Positions 17,107-27,279 of a stretch of DNA of 64,000 nt are shown piece after piece (within the stretch, counting starts at the first letter, position 1; each line of letters begins with the position of its first letter). The DNA lies in NCBI RefSeq assembly GCF_017874395.1, contig NZ_JAGGLJ010000009.1, positions 1-64,000 on the forward strand, given 5' to 3'. The stretch comes from Peptoniphilus stercorisuis. GTDB taxonomy: Bacteria; Bacillota; Clostridia; Tissierellales; Peptoniphilaceae. The notes beneath the pieces are model-generated. The model did no database searches and was not told the DNA's origin. It saw only the letters and a list, made by a program, of their open reading frames with translations. The translations under genes were made by a program, and so were the position numbers.

Positions 17107-17530
17107 TAAATTCACCTTCTTTCTAATATGATATAAAAATTATATTGGTAAGTGGCCTTATTGTCAAGATTTTATTGAAAAATCAATAGTTAAAGGATAT
17201 TTTTTTGTTTATAGCTTGTTGATAAGTATGATTTTATTTGTTAAAATATATGTGGATAAATTTTAATGACTGTTAATTATTTAATTAGATGTTTATAGAT
17301 AGAGTTATCCACATTCTGTTGATGAATTGTTAATAAACTCTATTTTTTTAGTTCTTTTTAGCTATTTTCTATATTATAGCTATTTTTTATCCACAATAAC
17401 TAACTAAATTATAAGTACCATTATTAATATCCACAAAGAGTCAACATATGTTGATAACTTTATACAAATTTTTTTATTCACAATTATTTTATTTTTAATA
17501 TTGTGGATAATTTTAGATAAGGAGGCTTTT
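17107..17530. other. oriC: Replication origin oriC, upstream DnaA-box region
   Basis: The 424-bp non-coding interval between rpmH and dnaA is very AT-rich and dense in DnaA boxes. Perfect boxes: TGTGGATAA at 17251-17259 and 17502-17510, TTATCCACA at 17305-17313 and 17387-17395. Near-boxes include TATCCACA around 17428 and TTATTCACA at 17474-17482, with several TTGATAA motifs. This is the usual Firmicutes position for the upstream half of a two-part origin and the autoregulatory region of dnaA. The last boxes lie just before the dnaA ribosome-binding site. Confidence 0.9.
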
Positions 17531-18874
17531 ATGGCTAAAGATCTATCCTTAATATGGGGTGAAGTATTAAATAAATTAGAACAACAGTCCATGTCTGCCA
17601 TATCTTTTAATACTTGGTATAAAGATATGAAGCTAAAACAAATAGATGAAGAGAATAAAACATTTTACATAACTGTACCTATTGAATTTATGAGAACAAG
17701 ACTATCAAATAATTCAGCACAGCTAGGTCGTGTTAGAAAATGTATTAAAGAGGTTGTAAAAGAGGAATATGAACCTGTAATCTTAACAGAAGATGATGAT
17801 GAAATTTATATTCCAAAAAAAGAAGATCACAATCTTCCAAATACTAGACTTAACCCAAAATATGTATTTGAAACCTTTGTTGTAGGTAAAAGTAATGAAT
17901 TTGCCCATGCAGCATCACTTGCTGTAGCTGAAAGTTATGAAAATCCATCAGATGCACACTCAAATCCACTATTTATATATGGTGGTGTAGGCCTTGGAAA
18001 AACTCATTTAATGCAGGCTATTGGACATTTTATATTACAACAAGATCCAACAAAAAAAGTTTTATATGTAACTAGTGAACAATTTACAAATGAACTAATT
18101 AATTCAATTCAAACTAATAAAAATGAGGAATTTAGAAATAAATACAGAAAAGTAGATTTATTATTAATAGATGATATTCAGTTTATTGCTGATAAAGACA
18201 GGACTCAAGAAGAGTTCTTCCATACTTTTAATGATCTACATGAAGCTAATAAACAAATAGTTTTAACATCAGATAAACCTCCTAAGGAAATTAAATCCTT
18301 AGAAGAAAGACTTATTTCTAGATTTGCATGGGGTCTTGTAGTAGACATTGGACCACCAGACCTTGAAACACGAATAGCTATACTTAGATCAAAGGCCGAT
18401 TCTGAGGGATTTGATGTACCTGATAATGTAATTAATTTTATTGCTAAAAATGTAAAAAGCAATATTCGTGAGCTTGAAGGAGCATTATCAAGAGTTATGG
18501 CTTATTCTAAGCTAACTACTGGTGAAATAAATGAGGAAACAGCTGCAATTGTACTAAAAGACATATATAGTCCGCAAAAACAAAAGGTTGTAACTCCAGA
18601 ATTAATAAAAACTGTAATTTCTAAGAACTTTAGAGTATCAGTAGAAGATATTAATTCTAAAAAAAGAACTAGAGCTATTGCATATCCTAGACAAATAGCT
18701 ATGTATATAACTCGAGAACTTACTGATTTATCTCTTCCTAGAATTGGAGAAGAATTTGGAGGGCGTGATCATTCAACTGTTATTCATGCCTATAATAAAA
18801 TCGAAAATGATATGAATGAAGATACTTCTTTTAAAATTAAAATTAATAATCTCATAAAAGAGATTAAAGAATAG
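17531..18874 (+). CDS. dnaA: Chromosomal replication initiator DnaA
   Basis: 447 residues: domain I (LSLIWGEVLNKLEQQSMSAISFNTWYKDM), a short linker, AAA+ domain III with Walker A GGVGLGKTHLMQAIG and Walker B LLLIDDIQFIADKDRTQEEFF, and domain IV with the box-reading signature GGRDHSTVIHAYNKI near the C-terminus. It binds TTATCCACA boxes and melts the origin. The ATG at 17531 follows AAGGAGG; an upstream in-frame ATG at 17501 is rejected because it precedes this site. A 150-bp gap with another DnaA box separates it from dnaN. Confidence 0.98.
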   Translation: MAKDLSLIWGEVLNKLEQQSMSAISFNTWYKDMKLKQIDEENKTFYITVPIEFMRTRLSNNSAQLGRVRKCIKEVVKEEYEPVILTEDDDEIYIPKKEDHNLPNTRLNPKYVFETFVVGKSNEFAHAASLAVAESYENPSDAHSNPLFIYGGVGLGKTHLMQAIGHFILQQDPTKKVLYVTSEQFTNELINSIQTNKNEEFRNKYRKVDLLLIDDIQFIADKDRTQEEFFHTFNDLHEANKQIVLTSDKPPKEIKSLEERLISRFAWGLVVDIGPPDLETRIAILRSKADSEGFDVPDNVINFIAKNVKSNIRELEGALSRVMAYSKLTTGEINEETAAIVLKDIYSPQKQKVVTPELIKTVISKNFRVSVEDINSKKRTRAIAYPRQIAMYITRELTDLSLPRIGEEFGGRDHSTVIHAYNKIENDMNEDTSFKIKINNLIKEIKE

Positions 18875-19024
18875 CTGTTAATAGTTTTAGACTTATTATA
18901 AACTTATCAACATGTTATTATTTTCTTTAAGTGTTGATAAATAGAAGTCAAAAGGACTTATCCACAAACTAACAGCCCCTACTACTATTATTAATTATAT
19001 ATACTATATAGGAGGCAGCTAATA
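18875..19024. other. oriC, downstream DnaA-box / AT-rich unwinding region
   Basis: The dnaA-dnaN spacer holds TTATCCACA at 18958-18966, TTGATAA at about 18933 and an AT stretch (about 18980-19010) suited to unwinding. This matches the downstream half of the bipartite origin in Bacillus-like chromosomes. The dnaN site AGGAGG lies at its right end. Confidence 0.75.
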
Positions 19025-20122
19025 ATGAAATTTAAAGTAAATAAAAAAGCTATAGCAAAACATATATCCATCGTTCAAAAGGCTATTTCAAATAGAACAA
19101 CTTTACCAATTTTAGAAGGAATCAAAATTGTTGCAAATCACAACATTATAACTTTGACTGCAACTGACAGTGAAACTGCTATTAAAACTTCTTTTCCTGC
19201 AATAGTTGAAGAAGAGGGAACTATTGTAGTTAATTCAAGATTATTTGGAGATATTATAAGAAAACTTCCAGATGATATAATAACTATAGAAGTTTCTAAT
19301 TATAATATGAATATTTTATGTAGTAATTCTGAATTTAATATTCAATGTCAAAATTCTGAAGAGTTTCCAGATTTACCAAATCTTGGAGATATAAAAAACT
19401 TAAAGATAAATGCCAATGATTTTAAAGATGCAATTCGAAAAACATCCTTTGCAGTTTCTTTAGATGAAACTCGTGCAACACTTACTGGTGTTTTAATGGA
19501 TATAGTAGATTCAAAAATTACTTTTGTAGCACTTGATGGTTTTAGAATGGCTCTTAAAAAAATAAGTATTGATTCAAATATTAATACTAAGGCAATTATT
19601 CCTGCTAGAAATTGTAATGATTTAATAAAAATTATTGAAGATGATGTAATAGATATAGATATTGAAATAGGAATAAATATTATAAAATTTGATCTTGGTG
19701 ATACTATTTTTTATGCAAATTTACTAGGATCTGAATTTTTCCAATATGAAGGACTTATAAAAGATAATTATAAAATAAATTCTAAAGTTAAAAAATCAGA
19801 TTTTCAATCTTCCTTAGAAAGAGCAAGTCTTTTAGCTAAAGAGGACCGTGCAAATCTTGTAAAATTATCTGTATCTGAAGATATAATTGAAATTAGATCA
19901 AATTCTGAAATAGGTAGTTCTATGGAAATAGTTCCAGCTGAAACTATGGGAGGAGAACTTGATATAGCATTTAATTCAAAATATATTATTGAGGGACTTA
20001 AAAATTTAGAATCAGATGAAATAACTTTAAGTTTTACTGATTCTGTAAATCCAACTATAATAAGAGAAATTGATGATAATAGCTATATATATTTAGTTCT
20101 TCCAGTTAGACTTGCAAATTAG
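19025..20122 (+). CDS. dnaN: DNA polymerase III sliding clamp, beta subunit
   Basis: 365 residues with the three-domain clamp layout. Seen are MKFKVNKKAIAKHISIVQKAISNRTTLPILEGIKIVA at the start, ALDGFRMALKKI in the second domain, and YLVLPVRL at the end, corresponding to the hydrophobic cleft tail (VMPMRL type). The dimeric ring tethers the polymerase to DNA. It follows dnaA in the standard order and is eight bases before yaaA. Confidence 0.98.
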   Translation: MKFKVNKKAIAKHISIVQKAISNRTTLPILEGIKIVANHNIITLTATDSETAIKTSFPAIVEEEGTIVVNSRLFGDIIRKLPDDIITIEVSNYNMNILCSNSEFNIQCQNSEEFPDLPNLGDIKNLKINANDFKDAIRKTSFAVSLDETRATLTGVLMDIVDSKITFVALDGFRMALKKISIDSNINTKAIIPARNCNDLIKIIEDDVIDIDIEIGINIIKFDLGDTIFYANLLGSEFFQYEGLIKDNYKINSKVKKSDFQSSLERASLLAKEDRANLVKLSVSEDIIEIRSNSEIGSSMEIVPAETMGGELDIAFNSKYIIEGLKNLESDEITLSFTDSVNPTIIREIDDNSYIYLVLPVRLAN

Positions 20123-20130
20123 GTGATAAA

Positions 20131-20337
20131 ATGGAAATAAAAATAAATGATAAATTTATAAAATTAGATTCTTTTCTAAAACTTTGTGCAGCTGCACAAA
20201 CTGGCGGAGAAGCAAAAATGATAATACAAGATGGTCTTGTAAAAGTTAATGGAGAAATAGAAACAAGAAGAGGTAAAAAACTATATCCAAAAGACGAAGT
20301 AGAATTTGATGGAAATGTTTATATTGTCGGTGAATAA
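20131..20337 (+). CDS. yaaA: S4-domain RNA-binding protein YaaA
   Basis: 68 residues forming a lone S4 domain: INDKFIKLDSFLKLCAAAQTGGEAKMIIQDGLVKVNGEIETRRGKKLYPKDEVEF. YaaA/RlbA-type proteins between dnaN and recF associate with ribosome assembly in Bacillus. Its stop codon is directly followed by the recF start (TAATGA), so the two are coupled. Confidence 0.93.
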   Translation: MEIKINDKFIKLDSFLKLCAAAQTGGEAKMIIQDGLVKVNGEIETRRGKKLYPKDEVEFDGNVYIVGE

Positions 20338-21440
20338 TGAAACTTTTAAATTTAAAGCTTTTTAACTATAGAAATTATTCTTATTTAGAATTTTTCCCCT
20401 GTGATAAAATAAATGTAATAGTTGGGAAAAATGCAATTGGAAAGACTAATTTACTTGAGGCTGTTTATATATTAACTGTTGGAAAGTCTTTTAGAACTTC
20501 AAGAGATCAAGAAATAATAAATTTAAACAAAAATAGTAGTGAACTTTTAGGGAGCATAAATAATTTTGGCTATGAAGATGACTTAAAAGTTGTTTTAAAT
20601 AGAGATGAAAAAAATAGATACTTCTTAAATTCAGAAGAGCTTAATTTAAAAAATTATAAAAGAGATATGGCATCTGTAATATTTTCTCCATCAGATTTAA
20701 ATATGATAAAATTTTCTCCTCAAGAGCGAAGAAAATATTTAGATAATTTAATTTCAAAAATTGATCCAATTTATGAGCATAATTTAAGTAAATATCGTAA
20801 AATAGTATATGAGAGGAATAAGCTTCTTAAAAAAAGCAGAGATAGATCTCTTATAGACATATACAATTTTCAACTTGCAGATACAGGTGTTAAAATTTTA
20901 AGAACTAGACTTAATATTATTAAAATATTAGAAAAGTATAGTAAAATGCATTTTAAAAATTTATCAGGTGGTGAAAACTTAAAGATAACTTATTTAAGCA
21001 CAATACCACTATCATCTGATGAAAGTGAAATGCAAAAAATATTTCTTAAACATTTAGATAATGCTGTAGAAAGAGATTTAGAACTTAAATATACGACTAT
21101 TGGACCTCATAGAGATGATCTTGATTTTAAAATTGAGGATTTAAGTGTAAAATCCTATGGTTCTCAAGGAGAGATTAGATCTGTAGTATTAAGTTTAAAA
21201 CTAGCAGAGGTAAATTTAATTAGGGGAATTTTAAAATCTGATCCTATATTATTACTTGATGATGTTTTTTCTGAACTTGATAAAAATCGTGCGAAATATT
21301 TAATTAATAGTTTAAATAATGTTCAGACATTTATTACATCAACAGATTTAAATGAGGAAAATTTTAAGGATTTAGAGGGATCTTTTTTTGAAATTGAAAA
21401 TAGCAAAATAACAAAAAGATATAATAGATTAGGAGATTAA
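20337..21440 (+). CDS. recF: DNA replication and repair protein RecF
   Basis: 367 residues, an SMC-like ABC ATPase. Walker A is VIVGKNAIGKTNLLEAVYILTVGKSFR (about residues 30-56), the signature is YGSQGEIRSVVLSLKLAEVNLI, and Walker B is PILLLDDVFSELDKNRA. RecF with RecO and RecR loads RecA at gaps. It lies three bases before gyrB, so they are co-transcribed. Confidence 0.97.
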   Translation: MKLLNLKLFNYRNYSYLEFFPCDKINVIVGKNAIGKTNLLEAVYILTVGKSFRTSRDQEIINLNKNSSELLGSINNFGYEDDLKVVLNRDEKNRYFLNSEELNLKNYKRDMASVIFSPSDLNMIKFSPQERRKYLDNLISKIDPIYEHNLSKYRKIVYERNKLLKKSRDRSLIDIYNFQLADTGVKILRTRLNIIKILEKYSKMHFKNLSGGENLKITYLSTIPLSSDESEMQKIFLKHLDNAVERDLELKYTTIGPHRDDLDFKIEDLSVKSYGSQGEIRSVVLSLKLAEVNLIRGILKSDPILLLDDVFSELDKNRAKYLINSLNNVQTFITSTDLNEENFKDLEGSFFEIENSKITKRYNRLGD

Positions 21441-21443
21441 AAC

Positions 21444-23363
21444 ATGGCGGAAAATAACAATACACATTATGAAGATTCTGACATACAGGTACTTACAGGT
21501 CTTGAACCAGTAAGAAAAAGACCAGGTATGTATATTGGATCTACTAGTTCCAAAGGACTTCATCACCTTGTTTATGAAGTTGTAGATAACTCCATAGATG
21601 AGGCCCTTGCAGGAAGAAATGACTATATCTTAATAGAAATACATGAAGATAATTCAGTTTCTGTTTCAGATCATGGATCTGGTATTCCTACAGGTGTTCA
21701 TCCTCAAACTGGTAAATCAACAGTAGAAACTGTTCTTACAATTCTACATGCTGGTGGTAAGTTTGATAATGGAGCATATAAAGTTTCTGGAGGACTACAT
21801 GGTGTTGGTGTTTCAGTAGTAAATGCACTTTCAACTAAACTTGTTGCAACTATAAAAAGAGATGGACATATTTATGAACAAACTTTCTCAAGAGGTATTG
21901 CACAAAGTAATCTTGAAATTATAGGAAATACATCAGAAAGTGATACTGGAACTAAAATAACATTTACTCCAGATGCAGAAATTTTTGATACTGTAGAATT
22001 TGATTATGAAACTCTTTCAAAGAGATTTAGGGAAATGGCCTTTTTAAATAAAGGTATAAAAATAGAATTTAAAGATCATAGAAGTAATAAAGGAGAAATC
22101 TATCACTATGAAGGTGGTATAAAATCCTTTGTTGAATTTATAAATAAAAAGAAAAACCCAATTCACAGTGAAGTTATTTATATTGAAGACAATAAAGAAG
22201 ATACACAAGTGGAAGTTGCTCTTCAATATACAGATTCTTATTCTGAAAATATATTAACTTTTGCTAATAATATTCACACTGAAGAAGGTGGAACTCATTT
22301 ATCAGGTTTTAGATCAGCTTTAACTAGAACTATAAATGACTATGGTAGAAAATATAATATTATAAAAGAAAAAGAAGAAAACTTATCAGGTGATGATGTT
22401 CGTGAAGGACTTACTGGAGTAATTTCTGTAAAACTTCCACAACCTCAGTTTGAAGGACAAACTAAGGCAAAACTTGGTAACTCTGAAACACGTGGTATAG
22501 TTGATTCAATAGTTTCAGAAGATCTTGCAATATTTTTAGAAGAAAATCCAAAAGTTGCAAAACTTGTATTAGACAAGGCTCTTGCAGCAAGACGTGCTCG
22601 TGAAGCTGCTAGAAAAGCAAGGGATTTAACTAGAAAAAAATCAGGTCTTGAAAATATGACACTTCCTGGAAAACTTGCAGATTGTCACGATGTAGGAGCA
22701 GATCATACTGAAATATTCTTAGTCGAAGGGGATTCAGCTGGTGGATCTGCAAAACTTGGTAGAGATTCAGAATTTCAAGCAATACTTCCACTTAGAGGTA
22801 AGATTTTAAATGTTGAAAAGGCAAGACTTGATAAAATATTAAACTCTGATGAAATCAAAGCTATGATTACAGCTTTTGGTACAGGAATAGGATCTGAATT
22901 TAATATAGAAAATCTAAGATATGGAAAAATAGTAATTATGACTGATGCCGATGTTGATGGTGCTCATATTATGACATTACTTTTAACATTCTTCTTTAGA
23001 TACATGCGCCCACTTATAGAACAAGGTCATGTTTACGTGGCAAAACCACCTCTATTTGGAATTAAAAAGGGAACTAAGGTAGTTAGATATTGTTACTCTG
23101 AAGAAGAGCTTCAAAGTGCCTTAGATGAGCTTGGACGAGATAAAAATTATAAGATAGCAAGATACAAGGGACTTGGAGAAATGAACGCTGACCAACTTTG
23201 GGATACTACAATGGATCCAGACAATAGAATACTATTAAGAGTAAATATTGAAGATGCTATAGAAGCTGATGAAATATTTAGTATGTTAATGGGTGCAGAT
23301 GTAGAGCCAAGACGTGAATTTATTCAAGATAATGCAATCTATGTTGAACAAATAGATGCTTAG
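21444..23363 (+). CDS. gyrB: DNA gyrase subunit B
   Basis: 639 residues. The GHKL ATPase domain has [34 protein letters not shown] and [15 protein letters not shown]. The TOPRIM region has [35 protein letters not shown] and [14 protein letters not shown], and the C-terminal tail is [18 protein letters not shown]. With GyrA it introduces negative supercoils using ATP. It is nine bases before gyrA. Confidence 0.98.
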   Translation: MAENNNTHYEDSDIQVLTGLEPVRKRPGMYIGSTSSKGLHHLVYEVVDNSIDEALAGRNDYILIEIHEDNSVSVSDHGSGIPTGVHPQTGKSTVETVLTILHAGGKFDNGAYKVSGGLHGVGVSVVNALSTKLVATIKRDGHIYEQTFSRGIAQSNLEIIGNTSESDTGTKITFTPDAEIFDTVEFDYETLSKRFREMAFLNKGIKIEFKDHRSNKGEIYHYEGGIKSFVEFINKKKNPIHSEVIYIEDNKEDTQVEVALQYTDSYSENILTFANNIHTEEGGTHLSGFRSALTRTINDYGRKYNIIKEKEENLSGDDVREGLTGVISVKLPQPQFEGQTKAKLGNSETRGIVDSIVSEDLAIFLEENPKVAKLVLDKALAARRAREAARKARDLTRKKSGLENMTLPGKLADCHDVGADHTEIFLVEGDSAGGSAKLGRDSEFQAILPLRGKILNVEKARLDKILNSDEIKAMITAFGTGIGSEFNIENLRYGKIVIMTDADVDGAHIMTLLLTFFFRYMRPLIEQGHVYVAKPPLFGIKKGTKVVRYCYSEEELQSALDELGRDKNYKIARYKGLGEMNADQLWDTTMDPDNRILLRVNIEDAIEADEIFSMLMGADVEPRREFIQDNAIYVEQIDA

Positions 23364-23372
23364 GGGGTCAGG

Positions 23373-25802
23373 ATGAGCGATTTAATAAAAAATGAAAGTG
23401 GAATAATCAATGTAGGTATTGAAGATAAAATGAGAAAAGCCTATCTTGATTATTCAATGAGTGTAATTGTATCAAGAGCACTTCCAGATGTAAGAGATGG
23501 ACTAAAACCAGTTCATAGAAGAATTATATATGGAATGCATGTATTAGGACTTACACCTGATTCTGGATATAGAAAATCAGCAAAACTTGTTGGTGATGTA
23601 ATGGGTAGTTTTCACCCTCATGGTGATAGCTCTATTTATGAAGCAGCAGTAAGACTTGCTCAAGATTTTAACACAAGATATACACTTGTAGATGGCCAAG
23701 GTAACTTTGGTACAATAGATGGTGACGGAGCAGCAGCAATGCGTTATACAGAGCTTAGAATGACAAGACTTGCTCAAGAAATGCTTCGTGATATAAATAA
23801 AGAAACAGTAGATTTTATACCAAACTATGATGAAACTACAAAAGAACCAGTAGTACTTCCATCAAGATTTCCAAATCTATTAGTAAATGGATCATCAGGT
23901 ATAGCAGTAGGTATGGCAACAAATATGGCACCACATAATCTAAGAGAAGTAATAGATGGTACTATAAAATATATAGATGATAATGATATAACAATAGAAG
24001 AACTAATGAATGTAATTAAAGGACCTGATTTTCCAACAGGTGCTGACATTATGGGACTTCAAGGAATAAAAGATGCCTATACTACAGGTCGTGGAAAAGT
24101 AAAAGTTAGAGCAGTAGCAGAAATAGAAGAACACAAAAACAAAAGAAGAATAATAGTTACAGAATTACCATATCAAGTTAATAAATCTTCACTAATAATG
24201 AAAATTGTAGAACTTGTAAAAGACAAAAAAATAGACGGAATATCAGGAATTTGTGACGAATCTTCAATGAAAAAAGGTATTAGAATAGTAATAGACTTAA
24301 AAAGAGATGCAAATCCAAATGTAGTACTAAATAAACTATATAAAAATACACAAATGCAAACAACTTTTGGAATAATAAATCTAGCACTAGTTGGAGGAGT
24401 TCCAAAAGTACTAAACTTAAAAGAACTAATATCTTATTATGTAGATCATCAAATAGAAGTAGTATCAAGAAGAACTCAATTTGATTTAGATAAGGCAAAA
24501 AGACGTGCTCATATAGTAGAAGGACTAAAAATTGCCCTAGATAATATAGACAGAATAATTGAAATAGTAAGAGCATCTCAAACAGATCAAGATGCAAAAA
24601 ATATATTTACAGAAGAATTTGGACTATCAGACCTTCAAGGACAAGCAATTCTTGATATGAGAATAAAAAGACTTACAGGTCTAGAAAGAGAAAAATTAGA
24701 CGAAGAATATAAACAACTTTTAGAAACAATAGAAGAACTTACAAAAATACTTGAGAATCATGACATATTAATGGGCATAATTAAAGATGAGCTAATAGAA
24801 ATAAAAGAAAAATTTGGTGACTTAAGAAGAACAGTAATAAGACCATCAGATGGAGAAATAGAACTTTCAGACATAATCAAAGAAGAAGATGTAGTAATTA
24901 CACTTACACAATTTGGTTATATAAAGAGAATGCCAGAGGGAACTTACAAACCACAAAGACGTGGAGGACGAGGAATATCAGCCCTTACAACAAGAGAAGA
25001 AGACTTTGTAAATGACTTATTTATCACATCAACACATGACTCAATACTCTTCTTTACAAATAAGGGACGAGTTTATAGACTAAAAGCCTATGAAATTCCA
25101 GAAAGCTCAAGACAATCAAAGGGAACTGCAATAATAAATATATTAAATCTTGAAGCAGATGAAAAAGTTCAATCAATAATTCCAGTAAGTGAATATGATC
25201 CATCACTAAATATAATGATGGCTACAAGAAAAGGACTAATTAAGAGAATTTCTTTTGAAGAGTTTAAAAATATTAGAAAATCAGGTATTATAGGAATAAC
25301 ACTAAAAGAAGACGACAGTATAATCTCAACAAGACTTACAAAAGGTGAAGAAGAAGTAATACTTGTAACTAAAAAGGGAATGAGTATTAGATTTTCTGAA
25401 AATGATGTTAGAAAAACAGGAAGAAACTCAATGGGAGTTAAATCAATAGACTTAAACAAAGACGATGAAGTAGTAGCCTTTGATATAGTAGATGACGATA
25501 AATACCTTCTTGTAATATCAGAAAAAGGTTTTGGAAAGATGACACTACTATCTGAATACAGAATACAAACAAGAGCAGGTAAGGGAATAATAACTTACAA
25601 GACAAAAGATAAAACTGGCGAAGTAATATCAGCAAAAGTCATAGACAAAAATGACGAAGTAATGATGATTACATCAAAAGGAGTAATAATAAGAATACAA
25701 ACAGAAGGCATCTCAGTAATGGGAAGATCAACATCTGGAGTAAAACTTATGAATATAAAAGATTCAGATATAGTTGCAGTTGCTAAATATATTGGAGATT
25801 AA
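23373..25802 (+). CDS. gyrA: DNA gyrase subunit A
   Basis: 809 residues. The N-terminal breakage-reunion domain has KMRKAYLDYSMSVIVSRALPDVRDGLKPVHRRI and the quinolone-resistance region GSFHPHGDSSIYEAAVRLAQDFNTRYTLVDGQGNFGTIDGDGAAAMRYTE, with catalytic Tyr in MRYTEL. The C-terminal beta-pinwheel carries the GyrA box PQRRGGRGISALTTRE. In the quinolone region the usual Ser and Asp/Glu are D-S-S-I-Y-E, so no classic resistance substitution is seen. The 3' half uses strikingly A-ending codons compared with the later MATE and xylB genes. Confidence 0.98.
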   Translation: MSDLIKNESGIINVGIEDKMRKAYLDYSMSVIVSRALPDVRDGLKPVHRRIIYGMHVLGLTPDSGYRKSAKLVGDVMGSFHPHGDSSIYEAAVRLAQDFNTRYTLVDGQGNFGTIDGDGAAAMRYTELRMTRLAQEMLRDINKETVDFIPNYDETTKEPVVLPSRFPNLLVNGSSGIAVGMATNMAPHNLREVIDGTIKYIDDNDITIEELMNVIKGPDFPTGADIMGLQGIKDAYTTGRGKVKVRAVAEIEEHKNKRRIIVTELPYQVNKSSLIMKIVELVKDKKIDGISGICDESSMKKGIRIVIDLKRDANPNVVLNKLYKNTQMQTTFGIINLALVGGVPKVLNLKELISYYVDHQIEVVSRRTQFDLDKAKRRAHIVEGLKIALDNIDRIIEIVRASQTDQDAKNIFTEEFGLSDLQGQAILDMRIKRLTGLEREKLDEEYKQLLETIEELTKILENHDILMGIIKDELIEIKEKFGDLRRTVIRPSDGEIELSDIIKEEDVVITLTQFGYIKRMPEGTYKPQRRGGRGISALTTREEDFVNDLFITSTHDSILFFTNKGRVYRLKAYEIPESSRQSKGTAIINILNLEADEKVQSIIPVSEYDPSLNIMMATRKGLIKRISFEEFKNIRKSGIIGITLKEDDSIISTRLTKGEEEVILVTKKGMSIRFSENDVRKTGRNSMGVKSIDLNKDDEVVAFDIVDDDKYLLVISEKGFGKMTLLSEYRIQTRAGKGIITYKTKDKTGEVISAKVIDKNDEVMMITSKGVIIRIQTEGISVMGRSTSGVKLMNIKDSDIVAVAKYIGD

Positions 25803-25816
25803 GGAGGGTTATTATT

Positions 25817-26131
25817 ATGGCTTTTCAAATTGAATATGAAAACAAAGATGAAATTATAATATATCCTAAAGGTGAACTAGATGTTTTTACAACACCAGAA
25901 CTTAAAAAAGAAGTTTTAGATATTTATAACAAAGATAAAAAAGACATCGTAATAGATGGAACAGGACTAGAATACGTAGATTCAACAGGACTTGGAGCAT
26001 TAATGTATATATTAAATGAAATCAAAAAAGATGAACATATAATATATATTCAAAATATGAAACCAACAATCAAAAAACTATTTACAATAACAAAATTAGA
26101 TCAAATATTTAAAATGAGGGGTGAAGACTAG
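25817..26131 (+). CDS. STAS-domain anti-anti-sigma factor (SpoIIAA/RsbV-like)
   Basis: 104 residues forming one STAS domain: IIIYPKGELDVFTTPELKKEVLDIY, DIVIDGTGLEYVDSTGLGALMYILNEIKK and NMKPTIKKLFTITKLDQIF. In the partner-switching mechanism the Ser of D-S-T-G-L is phosphorylated by an RsbW/SpoIIAB kinase; the unphosphorylated form captures the kinase and frees the sigma factor. That Ser is present here. It follows gyrA by 14 bases and its stop overlaps the GTG of the next gene, giving an STAS-anti-sigma-sigma trio. Confidence 0.93.
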   Translation: MAFQIEYENKDEIIIYPKGELDVFTTPELKKEVLDIYNKDKKDIVIDGTGLEYVDSTGLGALMYILNEIKKDEHIIYIQNMKPTIKKLFTITKLDQIFKMRGED

Positions 26132-26481
26132 TGGACAAAATTAGCCTTAAAATCCCTAACAAAGCACAATATCTTAGTTCATTAAGACTATTAGTTTCAG
26201 GAATACTATCATCACATGGAATAGACATAGAAACTATGGAAGACTTAAAAATTGCAGTAACAGAAGGATGTAACATAGCACTAGAATTACAATGCAATGA
26301 CTATATAGATATAGACTTTGAAATAAGTGAAGAAGAATTTACTATACTAATAGGACATATATGTCAAAAAGAAATAGAAGAAAGAGAGGAACTTTATCTT
26401 TCTACAACAATTATTGATTGCTTAGTAGACGAAACAAAAATGATAGAAGATAAAATGTATTTAAAAAAACATCTAAAGTAG
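26131..26481 (+). CDS. Degenerate anti-sigma factor (RsbW/SpoIIAB-like), ATP-binding motifs eroded
   Basis: 116 residues in the position and order of an anti-sigma kinase. The helix MEDLKIAVTEGCNIALELQ aligns with the N-box of GHKL kinases (E-A-C-x-N-A-V), but the metal-binding Asn is Ile. The D-x-G-x-G motif and the glycine-rich ATP lid expected after it are absent (QKEIEEREELYLSTTIIDCLVDETKM instead). It may therefore bind sigma without phosphorylating the STAS partner, or may need another kinase (inference). GTG start at 26131 overlaps the STAS stop, after a GAGGGGTG site. The sigma factor follows at 26490. Confidence 0.75.
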   Translation: MDKISLKIPNKAQYLSSLRLLVSGILSSHGIDIETMEDLKIAVTEGCNIALELQCNDYIDIDFEISEEEFTILIGHICQKEIEEREELYLSTTIIDCLVDETKMIEDKMYLKKHLK

Positions 26482-26489
26482 GGTTGATT

Positions 26490-27278
26490 ATGAATAAAGA
26501 GCAATATTATAACCTGGGAAGAAAACTTACAAAAGAAGAAAGAAAAGAACTATTTAAAGTTTATGAAGAAGAAAAAGACGAAGAAGTAAGAGAAATTCTA
26601 ATAGAAGAACATTTATATATTGCAGAAATACTGTCAAAAAAATACGCAGGAAGAGGAATAGATTACGAAGACATATATCAAGTAGCATCAATGGGACTAA
26701 TCTTTGCAATAGATAGATATGACTTAAGTAAGGGTTATGAATTTTCCTCATTTGCAACACCTACAATAATTGGAGAAATAAAAAAACACTTTAGAGATAA
26801 AGGTTGGACAATTAGAGTACCAAGAAGAATACAAGAACTTTCTAAGAAAATAAACAACGCAAAATCCTATTTAGCTCAAAGGGATCAAAAAACACCAACA
26901 GCAGAAGACTTAGCAGAATATTTAAACACAACTCCAGAAGAAATACTAGAAACAATAGAGGCAAGTAAAGTTTATACACCACAATCCTTAGACATAAGCT
27001 ATGACTCAGGAGGAGATGACAAAGAAATAAACCTAACAGACCTAATAGGAGAAGACGAAAAATATTTTGATAAAATCGAAGTGAATGATTTCTTAGAAAA
27101 GTCCATGAAAGGACTAAACGAAGTCGAAAGAACAATATTAATCGACAGATACTTTAACAAAAAGACACAAATAGCAATAGCAAAAAAACTAGACATCTCT
27201 CAAATGACAGTATCAAGAATAGAAAAAAAAGTACTGGAAAAAATGAGAAAAGAAATAGAAAAATCAATGGAAGTGTAA
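26490..27278 (+). CDS. RNA polymerase sigma factor, SigB/SigF/SigG family
   Basis: About 262 residues. Region 2 is EILIEEHLYIAEILSKKYAGRGIDYEDIYQVASMGLIFAIDRYDLSKGYEFSSFATPTIIGEIKKHFRDKGWTIRVPRR. Region 3 follows, with region 4 at LIDRYFNKKTQIAIAKKLDISQMTVSRIEKK. The RDKGWTIRVPRRIQEL stretch is diagnostic for the stress/sporulation sigma-70 group. ATG at 26490 is chosen over an in-frame TTG at 26484 because AGGG precedes it. It is co-transcribed with its putative regulators. A close paralogue lies at 31942. Confidence 0.95.
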   Translation: MNKEQYYNLGRKLTKEERKELFKVYEEEKDEEVREILIEEHLYIAEILSKKYAGRGIDYEDIYQVASMGLIFAIDRYDLSKGYEFSSFATPTIIGEIKKHFRDKGWTIRVPRRIQELSKKINNAKSYLAQRDQKTPTAEDLAEYLNTTPEEILETIEASKVYTPQSLDISYDSGGDDKEINLTDLIGEDEKYFDKIEVNDFLEKSMKGLNEVERTILIDRYFNKKTQIAIAKKLDISQMTVSRIEKKVLEKMRKEIEKSMEV

Positions 27279-27279
27279 T

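Noticed and set aside
24280-24597. Leucine-rich antisense frame within gyrA, and similar ones at 28928-29296 and 58103-58534
   Set aside because: They are antisense shadows of A-rich coding sequence, without start signals.
25817-27278. Evidence that the organism forms spores (SpoIIAA-SpoIIAB-SigF)
   Set aside because: The anti-sigma protein lacks kinase motifs and no other sporulation gene is in the window; a stress-type system is equally likely.
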